Shown here: positions 1-5,451 of the stretch, piece after piece
How positions within the stretch are numbered: position 1 is the stretch's first letter
Layout: each line of letters opens with the position of its first letter
From: JANQLC01 sp036881805
Lineage (GTDB): Bacteria; Bacteroidota; Bacteroidia; Flavobacteriales; JANQLC01
Direction: 5' to 3'
Assembly (NCBI GenBank): GCA_036881805.1
Contig: JBAJNK010000080.1
Span: 1-8,961 of the forward strand
DNA: 8,961 nt
Position numbers and translations under genes: made by a program
The notes under the pieces: model-generated
What the model was told of the DNA's origin: nothing
The model's database searches: none
Seen by the model: the letters and a program-made list of their open reading frames with translations, nothing else

Positions 1-555
1 CGGGGTTATTTTTTATTCCTGTGTGACGTTTTGAAGAGCGGGACTCTTGTGTTTGCGCTGTATGGGTTGGTTTGAAAAGCGGCGTTTTTCTTTTGATCTT
101 TTGGGTCGGTTTAAAAAGGGGTTATTTCCGTTCCCGATTGGCGGTTTAGAAAGGCGTATTATTTTTCTGGTATTTGTCCTGTATGGGATGATCTGAAAGC
201 GGGGCCTATCTTTTGACTTTTATCCTTATGGGGTCGCTTGGAAGGATAGCTCACTTTTTTGTCCCTGTGCTGTATTCGGGTTAGAAAAGGCCTATTATGC
301 TGTAAATCAAACGGAATCAGTCTAAAGCGGGAACTCGTTTTTATCTCCGCATGGTTATAGTAGCCCGATAAAGGTCCAGTCCTGTTTTTTGTGCTTGTCT
401 GTGCTGTGTTCCAGCGGCACTGCTGTGCAGGGTTGAAAAGGCGGGTATTATTTTTCGTCCCTATGGGACGTCTGAAAAAAGGGTTTATTTCTCGTACCCG
501 GTTGGGGGTTTGAGAATCCAGTCTTTTTTGGCTTGGGTTGGGCGCTGAGACCGCT
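1..555 (+). repeat. Array A: degenerate tandem ~40-nt hairpin repeats
   Basis: This gene-free stretch is a run of imperfect units read on the + strand. A typical unit has a T-rich tract (like TTATTTTTT), a short stem-loop (like GTCCTGTATGGGAC) and a purine block (like GGTTTGAAAAGCGGGG). The TTTGAA-like core recurs near 30, 71, 110, 145, 192, 237, 280, 321, 367 (weak), 432, 471 and 509, so spacing is mostly 35-47 nt with one gap of 65. A last degenerate unit may lie at 520-555. Many units fold: TTTTTC (451-456) can pair with GAAAAA (474-479) around GTCCC-TAT-GGGAC (457-469). The array begins at or before the left edge of the window. Positions 556-626, between the array and the rfbA stop, hold only a 4-bp GC hairpin (575-585) with no T-run on either side. 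The period is not a multiple of three and varies, which argues against coding. I do not recognise the repeat as a named family. Confidence 0.75.
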
Positions 556-626
556 TTGTCGTGCATTTATTTCGGGCGGTGCGCCTGCCGATTTTCCTTG
601 CCCATTTATCCTTTTTTGTCTTTGCC

Positions 627-1490
627 CTAGGTGAACACTGCGCCTGTTAAGTAGTTCCCGTAACCGCTTTTTCCATAGCGTTTGGCCAGGTTGCGCAATT
701 GGTTCCTATCGATGAAACCACAGCGATAGGCCACTTCTTCAATGCAGCCGATTTTCAAGCCTTGACGTTTTTGGATTACCCGTACGAATTCAGCCGCCGC
801 ATGCAGCGAATCAAAGGTACCCGTGTCCAACCAGGCCGTTCCCCTGTCCAGTACCCCTACATCCAGCTCACCCTTTTGTAAATACGCTTTATTCACATCC
901 GTAATCTCGTATTCTCCGCGCGCGCTCGGCTCGATCCGTGCAGCGATTTCCACCACCTGGTTGTCGTAAAAGTACAAACCGGGAACCGCGAATTTGGACT
1001 TCGGATTTTTGGGTTTTTCCATTAGTGAAATCGCCCTGCCCGACGGATCGAATTCCACCACACCATAGCGTTCCGGATCCGATACGGGATAGGCAAAAAT
1101 CGTAGCCCCTTTCGGATTTAATTTGGATTGCAAAAGCCGAGACAGGGTGGAACCGTAGAAAATGTTGTCCCCCAAAATCAAAGCGACGCTGTCTGAGCCT
1201 ATGAAATCTGCACCGAGGTGAAACGCTTGTGCCAGCCCTTCTGATTTGGGTTGCACGGCATAAGAGAACCGACAGCCCAGCTGGCTGCCATCTCCCAGGA
1301 TTTTTTTAAAGCTGTCGGCATCTGCAGCTGTGGTGATCAATAGTATTTCACGGATTTTGGCCAGCATCAAAACCGATAGCGGATAGTAGATCATCGGTTT
1401 GTCATAAACCGGCATCAATTGCTTGCTCACCGCTACCGTCAACGGATACAAACGCGTACCCGATCCAGCGGCCAAAATGATTCCCTTCAT
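627..1490 (-). CDS. rfbA: Glucose-1-phosphate thymidylyltransferase (RfbA/RmlA)
   Basis: RfbA joins glucose-1-phosphate and dTTP to give dTDP-glucose and pyrophosphate, the first step of the dTDP-sugar (for example dTDP-rhamnose) pathway in the cytoplasm. The 287 residues match the usual length of about 290. The nucleotide-binding signature GSGTRLYPLT is at 9-18, followed by SKQLMPVYDKPMIYYPLS (22-39) with the expected lysine. LGDNIFYG (106-113) contains the metal-binding Asp108, LMEKP (156-160) matches the sugar-binding Glu-Lys, and WLDTGT (220-225) supplies the second conserved Asp222. All key residues are present, so it should be active. The ATG start overlaps the rfbB stop as ATGA (1487-1490), implying translational coupling. 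It is the last gene of the operon; rfbC and rfbD are not in the window. Downstream lies repeat array A. Confidence 0.97.
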   Translation of the reverse strand: MKGIILAAGSGTRLYPLTVAVSKQLMPVYDKPMIYYPLSVLMLAKIREILLITTAADADSFKKILGDGSQLGCRFSYAVQPKSEGLAQAFHLGADFIGSDSVALILGDNIFYGSTLSRLLQSKLNPKGATIFAYPVSDPERYGVVEFDPSGRAISLMEKPKNPKSKFAVPGLYFYDNQVVEIAARIEPSARGEYEITDVNKAYLQKGELDVGVLDRGTAWLDTGTFDSLHAAAEFVRVIQKRQGLKIGCIEEVAYRCGFIDRNQLRNLAKRYGKSGYGNYLTGAVFT

Positions 1491-2560
1491 ATTTCATCGC
1501 GGTATGATCCGGTACAGAGTCGTCGGTGCGCACCAGACATAACACCATCGATCCAGGCTTTATGAGCCGTATACCAGTCTATCGTCTGTGACAATCCCCG
1601 CTCAAATGTAACGGCGGGCTTCCACCCCAATTCGCATTTGATTTTTGTAGCATCGATCGCATAACGCCTGTCGTGTCCCGGACGGTCTTTCACAAATTCG
1701 ATCAGCCCCGCTGCGCGCCCCGCTGCATTTCCCAGCTTTTCATCCATCAGCTCACAGAGCAAATACACCAAATCGACATTCGGCCATTCATTACCGCCTC
1801 CAATGTTATAGCTCTCTCCTACTGTTCCCCGGTGAAGAACCCGGTCGATAGCCCCCGCGTGGTCGCCGACATAGAGCCAGTCTCGAATGTGCTTGCCATC
1901 GCCGTAAATCGGCAGCGGTTTTTCATGCTGAATATTGTATATAAAGCGCGGGATCAGCTTTTCCGGGAACTGATTCGGACCGTAGTTATTCGAACAGTGG
2001 CTGATGACAAAGGGCAAATTAAATGTATGGCCGTATGCGCGCACCAGCTGATCGGAAGCGGCTTTAGAGGCAGCATAAGGGGACCGGGGATCGCAAGGTG
2101 TGGATTCTGTAAAAGCACCTTTAGCCCCCAATGAGCCATATACCTCATCCGTGGATATGTGGTAAAACAGTTTGCCCGCAGGGGATTCTTTCCACAAGAA
2201 GCGAGCGGCATTCAACAAGTTGACGGTGCCCACCACATTGGTCTCCACAAATGCACGGGGATTTTGGATGGAACGATCTACATGGGTCTCCGCTGCCAAA
2301 TGAATAACCGCATCGGGTTTGCGCTTTTGAAAAACCCGCTGCACCCCGTCGAAGTCCCGAATATCACATTTCTCAAAATGATAGTTTTCAGCGTGCTGTA
2401 CATCCGATAGGTTTTCTAAGTTCCCCGCATATGTCAAGGCGTCGAGATTGGTGATTTGGTATCCCGGATAGTTTTTCAAAAATCGGCGTACCACATGGGA
2501 ACCGATAAAGCCAGCCCCACCGGTTATCACTATGCTTTTGCGTATGTCCTCCTGATTCAC
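1487..2560 (-). CDS. rfbB: dTDP-glucose 4,6-dehydratase (RfbB/RmlB)
   Basis: RfbB is an extended short-chain dehydrogenase that converts dTDP-glucose to dTDP-4-keto-6-deoxyglucose using bound NAD, directly after RfbA. The 357 residues are normal for the family. The NAD-binding glycine motif TGGAGFIG is at 13-20, HLAAETHVDRSI at 87-98, the catalytic TDE triad lies in STDEVYG (136-142), and the catalytic YxxxK is in YAASKAASD (162-170; Tyr162, Lys166). CSNNYGPNQFPEKLIPRFI (189-207) is the usual substrate-binding segment. The start is GTG at 2558-2560, overlapping the upstream stop as GTGA; reading upstream in this frame meets a stop before any other start. An AGGAGG lies just inside the gene, about 17 nt before a possible internal GTG at codon 11, so a slightly shorter protein is conceivable. 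The last 15 or so residues diverge from the usual tyrosine-rich tail. Confidence 0.97.
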   Translation of the reverse strand: MNQEDIRKSIVITGGAGFIGSHVVRRFLKNYPGYQITNLDALTYAGNLENLSDVQHAENYHFEKCDIRDFDGVQRVFQKRKPDAVIHLAAETHVDRSIQNPRAFVETNVVGTVNLLNAARFLWKESPAGKLFYHISTDEVYGSLGAKGAFTESTPCDPRSPYAASKAASDQLVRAYGHTFNLPFVISHCSNNYGPNQFPEKLIPRFIYNIQHEKPLPIYGDGKHIRDWLYVGDHAGAIDRVLHRGTVGESYNIGGGNEWPNVDLVYLLCELMDEKLGNAAGRAAGLIEFVKDRPGHDRRYAIDATKIKCELGWKPAVTFERGLSQTIDWYTAHKAWIDGVMSGAHRRLCTGSYRDEI

Positions 2561-3504
2561 GAATCTAAAATACCGCTAATTGCGGAGAGTAAAAAATCTT
2601 TGAATACATCCTTAACCCCTGTGGTATGCGACGAGGGGTCTGTAATATGCGTCTGTGGGCAAACCCGCAAAGGGGCGATTACAACGCAGCGAACCCATCT
2701 CAGCTGGTGGTATGTCAAATACCAATCCACAAAATGCTGTACACCTACGCTTAGCGGTGTTTGTGGTTTGTATCCGTAGTCTTTCATCAGTTGACCCACA
2801 TGGGCGTGTGTTTGGTACACATCCCCTGGCTGCATCGGTTTCATCTCTTTTATAGCTCGCTTTCCCAAAGTTTTCTCCAGCGCCTCGATGAGCTTTACCA
2901 AATCCACCGGATCGCTCTTTCCGATGTTGTAAATCGCGTAATCGGACTTGGATTGCCGAGACAAAATGCGATAAGTAGCCTCTACGGCGTCATCGATATA
3001 AGTCATATCCCGGCTCAGCGGTTTGTCCACCGGCTGCGACACATCGAAGGGAACTCGACGGTTAGCCCCGTATACGCTGCTGCTGCTGGCGTAGACAAAG
3101 TGCTTACAGCCGCAATCCGCCGCAGTTTGCAGGACGTTGAAAAAACCCAGCAAGTTGCGCTGCACATAGGCATCTGGGTTTTCCAAGCTGTAACGCACAC
3201 CAGCCTGCGCTGCCAGCTGGCAAACCTTGTCAAAGGCACGGTGCTCAAAAACCCGTTTGACGGCACATATATCTGTCGATGAATCCTTTACGAATGTAAA
3301 ACCCGGGTAATGCGCACTTTCAATCGGTTTACCTGAGGTGGGGGGATGTGCAATGCCCAGCTGCGTGAGCCGATCCCATTTGAGCTGTGGATTGTAATAC
3401 GCATTGAGCTCGTCGAGGCCCAACACTTCGCAACCCGCCGCCAACAACCGCTTGACCAAGTGAAACCCGATAAACCCTGCCGCCCCGGTAACCAGTACTT
3501 TCAA
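2557..3504 (-). CDS. UDP-glucuronate 4-epimerase-like protein with internal deletion
   Basis: An extended SDR whose relatives interconvert UDP-glucuronate and UDP-galacturonate, fitting its place directly after ugd. Seen: the NAD-binding GAAGFIG (7-13), QLAAQAGVRYSLENP (96-110) typical of this subfamily, YASSSSVYGANRRVPF (138-153), TYIDDAVEATYRIL (168-181) and PGDVYQTHA (226-234). Between Ser164 and Arg165 (about 3012/3013) the protein jumps from the segment that normally precedes the catalytic YxxxK straight to the segment after the substrate-binding VYGP region. From knowledge of the family I estimate about 65 residues are missing in frame, including the catalytic Tyr and Lys. The usual C-terminus (near WYLTYHQ, 261-267) is followed by an atypical tail of about 48 residues. 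The start is TTG, overlapping the ugd stop as TTGA (3501-3504). I infer an inactive or altered protein, a decaying gene or an assembly deletion; the open frame and coupling to its neighbours are intact. Confidence 0.85.
   Translation of the reverse strand: MKVLVTGAAGFIGFHLVKRLLAAGCEVLGLDELNAYYNPQLKWDRLTQLGIAHPPTSGKPIESAHYPGFTFVKDSSTDICAVKRVFEHRAFDKVCQLAAQAGVRYSLENPDAYVQRNLLGFFNVLQTAADCGCKHFVYASSSSVYGANRRVPFDVSQPVDKPLSRDMTYIDDAVEATYRILSRQSKSDYAIYNIGKSDPVDLVKLIEALEKTLGKRAIKEMKPMQPGDVYQTHAHVGQLMKDYGYKPQTPLSVGVQHFVDWYLTYHQLRWVRCVVIAPLRVCPQTHITDPSSHTTGVKDVFKDFLLSAISGILDS
2566..2585 (-). other. Terminator-like hairpin inside the epimerase tail
   Basis: On the minus strand CCGC-AATTA-GCGG (2585-2573) forms a perfect 4-bp stem, followed by TATTTT. 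It lies in the atypical C-terminal extension of the epimerase-like gene, only a few bases before the rfbB start. This looks like former intergenic sequence that is now read through. The stem is too short to call a working terminator, and the genes downstream are overlapped and presumably cotranscribed. Confidence 0.3.
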
Positions 3505-4823
3505 GACAATACGGGTTTGCGCCCAATGCTGTAGTAGGTAAAACCCCAGTCTTCCATCTCAGCTGGATCGTAGATATTTCGCCCGTCGAACAGCAGCGGT
3601 TTTTTCATCGCGTTTTTAACCCTTGCAAAGTCGGGCGTGCTGAATACCGACCACTCCGTAGCGACGACCAAGGCATCCGCATCTCCCAAGGCACCGTACA
3701 TGCCTTTGGCATAATCGATTCGGTCGCCCAACTGTTTTTTTGCGTTTTTCATAGCCACTGGGTCATAAGCCGCCACCCTGGCGCCGCACTCCAATAGTTT
3801 TTCAATCATGTACAGTGAAGCTGCCTCTCGGATGTCGTCTGTATCCGGCTTAAATGCCAGTCCCCATACGGCTATTTTCAGCTTGGAAATATCGCCGTCG
3901 AAGTGCTTTGTGATCTTATCGACGAGGACGAGCCGCTGACGCGCATTAACCCCCTCGACGGCGCTCAGAATTTTGAAATCAAACCGCGCCTCCCTGCCCG
4001 ATTTGATCAACGCTTTTACATCTTTGGGAAAACAGCTACCGCCAAAGCCGATTCCTGCGCAGAGGAAGCGTTTGCCGATACGCGCATCAGCACCCAAAGC
4101 CAATCGGATTTTATCCACATTCGCACCGACCCGTTCCGCATAATTGGCCAGTTCATTCATAAATGTAATTTTGGTGGCCAAAAAGGAATTGGCTGCGTAT
4201 TTCGCCAACTCAGCCGATTTTTCGTCCATTACAATGAGCTGTTCTGAACGCGCTACATAAGGCTTGTACAAACGCTGGATGATGCGGGCAGCCTTGGTGG
4301 ACGAGGCGCCTATAACGATCCGATCGGGCTTCATAAAATCTGTTACGGCAAAACCCTCGCGTAAAAATTCGGGGTTTGAAACCACATCGAAATCCACGGT
4401 TGCACTTTTCGCTATGGTTTTCCTTACCCATTCGGCGGTGCCCACTGGAACCGTGCTCTTGTCTACGATGACTTTATACGAGTGTATAGCCCTTCCCAAA
4501 TCGCCAGCTACTTGTAAAATATGGGAAAGGTCGGCCGAACCATCCCCGTTGGGCGGTGTGGGCAGCGCGAGCATAATAATTTCAGCTTCCCGTATGGAAG
4601 CGGCCATATCGGTGGTGAAATGCAACCGACCTTGCTCGATATTTCGATGGAAAAGCGCTTCTAAACCGGGTTCGTAAATCGGGACTTCACCGCGTTGCAT
4701 CAGGGCGACTTTTTCTTCATCTATATCTACACAGCTTACACAATTGCCCGTTTCTGCCAGACAAGTGCTCGAAACCAAACCCACGTAACCCGTACCGATC
4801 ACAGCTATGTTCATCGAATGCAT
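3501..4823 (-). CDS. ugd: UDP-glucose 6-dehydrogenase (Ugd)
   Basis: Ugd oxidises UDP-glucose twice with NAD to give UDP-glucuronate, a precursor for acidic surface polysaccharides and the substrate of the epimerase type encoded next. The 440 residues match the family. Seen: N-terminal Rossmann motif GTGYVG (10-15), PIYEPGLE (48-55), TPPNGDGSADLS (89-100), KSTVPVGT (122-129), NPEFLREG (150-157), KYAANSFLATKITFMNE (208-224) with the conserved Lys208 and Asn212, catalytic Cys264 in GFGGSCFPKD (259-268), and the C-terminal segment WGLAFKPDTDDIREA (320-334). All key residues are present. Two in-frame ATGs exist at 4821-4823 and 4812-4814. The second gives MNIAVIGTGYVG, the usual family start, so the real start may be 4814. 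It is the first gene of the minus-strand operon, and its TGA overlaps the next start. No clear promoter was found upstream on this strand. Confidence 0.97.
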   Translation of the reverse strand: MHSMNIAVIGTGYVGLVSSTCLAETGNCVSCVDIDEEKVALMQRGEVPIYEPGLEALFHRNIEQGRLHFTTDMAASIREAEIIMLALPTPPNGDGSADLSHILQVAGDLGRAIHSYKVIVDKSTVPVGTAEWVRKTIAKSATVDFDVVSNPEFLREGFAVTDFMKPDRIVIGASSTKAARIIQRLYKPYVARSEQLIVMDEKSAELAKYAANSFLATKITFMNELANYAERVGANVDKIRLALGADARIGKRFLCAGIGFGGSCFPKDVKALIKSGREARFDFKILSAVEGVNARQRLVLVDKITKHFDGDISKLKIAVWGLAFKPDTDDIREAASLYMIEKLLECGARVAAYDPVAMKNAKKQLGDRIDYAKGMYGALGDADALVVATEWSVFSTPDFARVKNAMKKPLLFDGRNIYDPAEMEDWGFTYYSIGRKPVLS

Positions 4824-5197
4824 CTAAAAAAACGATCGCAATTTACAAAAAAAAAGACCGGGCTTCCACTGTGCTCAAATCCGAGCTTTTACCAAAAACC
4901 CGCTGATGGAATATTGAAATTGGATACCCGCTATGAAGAACAACCACGTGATTGTCGCAAGCAAATGCCCAATTCCATGTCGTGGAGAAGTCGATAAAAG
5001 GGAAGGCTGTTGCACTACCTGTGAAAAGATTCGAGAAACCACTCGGATTATCGGTAAATTAAGGTGCTATACCCTTTCAAAAGCAGGCTTGAAAACAGGC
5101 CCTTACCATACGATCCGAGCCCATCCAAGGCGATAGCCGATTCCCGTACAAAAACCGATTGGGTTTCGTACCTTTGAAAAATAAGAATGGGGGCGTG
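4824..5197. promoter_or_regulatory. Divergent intergenic region between ugd and the DUF4834 gene
   Basis: About 370 bases separate two divergent transcription units, so promoters for both should lie here. On the minus strand, just upstream of ugd, is a run of nine Ts (from the A-run 4847-4855) but no CAAAnnTA, the complement of the -7 element. On the plus side a TAnnTTTG element is found at 5169-5176. An imperfect inverted repeat CCACG (4944-4948) / CGTGG (4981-4985) encloses 32 nt, and a small GCTC/GAGC hairpin (4873-4886) is followed by TTTT. The ~40-nt repeats that fill the other two noncoding regions are not recognisable here. I see no RNA gene or known riboswitch. A 67-codon frame at 4933-5136 is treated as chance. 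Confidence 0.55.
5169..5176 (+). promoter_or_regulatory. Candidate Bacteroidota -7 promoter element TACCTTTG
   Basis: TACCTTTG matches the TAnnTTTG -7 consensus of Bacteroidota housekeeping promoters exactly. It would place transcription start near 5181-5185, giving a leader of about 15 nt before the ATG at 5198. A matching -33 TTTG is not present at the expected distance (around 5146-5149 the bases differ), so this is a partial match. If real, it excludes the TTG start at 5159. Confidence 0.45.
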
Positions 5198-5449
5198 ATG
5201 ACAGCATTTTTTTTAATCGTTTTGGCGGTTATCTCGATATTATACTACACGAGGCGGATTTGGATTCCCGCCTCACTTCGCTTTTTTATTCGACAAATTG
5301 CAAAAAAAGCACAAAATGCCCAGCGACACCCCTATCGCAAATATGAAGAAGGCGAGACGATTATCGATTCGAGGCCCAGTCCCAATAACCGAGGGGTGAA
5401 GATGAAAAAGCCTGTGGGTGAATACGTAGATTTTGAGGAAGTAGACTAA
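5198..5449 (+). CDS. DUF4834 family small membrane-anchored protein
   Basis: An 83-residue protein that I assign to the Bacteroidota-restricted DUF4834 family by overall pattern. It has an N-terminal hydrophobic helix (about residues 2-17, TAFFLIVLAVISILYY), a basic stretch (TRRIWIPASLRFFIRQIAKK), a polar linker containing GETIIDSRP, and the conserved acidic C-terminus KKPVGEYVDFEEVD. The function of the family is not known; the pattern suggests a single-pass inner-membrane protein with a short cytoplasmic tail. The frame is open from a TTG at 5159 (96 residues), with a GTG at 5195. I prefer the ATG at 5198 because the hydrophobic helix then begins at residue 2, and a -7 element overlaps the longer version. 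Its TAA is 2 nt before the TTG of the next gene, so the two are very likely cotranscribed. Confidence 0.85.
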   Translation: MTAFFLIVLAVISILYYTRRIWIPASLRFFIRQIAKKAQNAQRHPYRKYEEGETIIDSRPSPNNRGVKMKKPVGEYVDFEEVD

Positions 5450-5451
5450 AG

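Noticed and set aside
159..566. 135-codon open frame on the minus strand in array A
   Set aside because: It lies wholly within the repeat array, whose unit length varies and is not a multiple of three. The translation has no domain, hydrophobic pattern or repeated peptide.
575..585. GGCG-GTG-CGCC hairpin downstream of rfbA
   Set aside because: Only a 4-bp stem, with no T-run on either strand, so not a convincing terminator.
4991..5030. Faint resemblance to the AAAAGGGAA...CTGTGA core of a cobalamin riboswitch
   Set aside because: The G/C-rich conserved box and its pairing partners are missing, and the downstream genes have no link to cobalamin.
5073..5105. TTTCAAAAGCAGG and CTTGAAAACAGG resemble the purine block of the repeats
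   Set aside because: No T-tract or inner hairpin accompanies them and no period follows; probably chance.
4933..5136. 67-codon cysteine-containing frame (CPIPC, CCTTC) in the divergent intergenic region
   Set aside because: The CxxxC and CCxxC spacing first suggested a small zinc protein. But there is no ribosome site, the C-terminal half is not protein-like, and the frame occupies a region where promoters are expected. Conservation in relatives would be needed to revive it.
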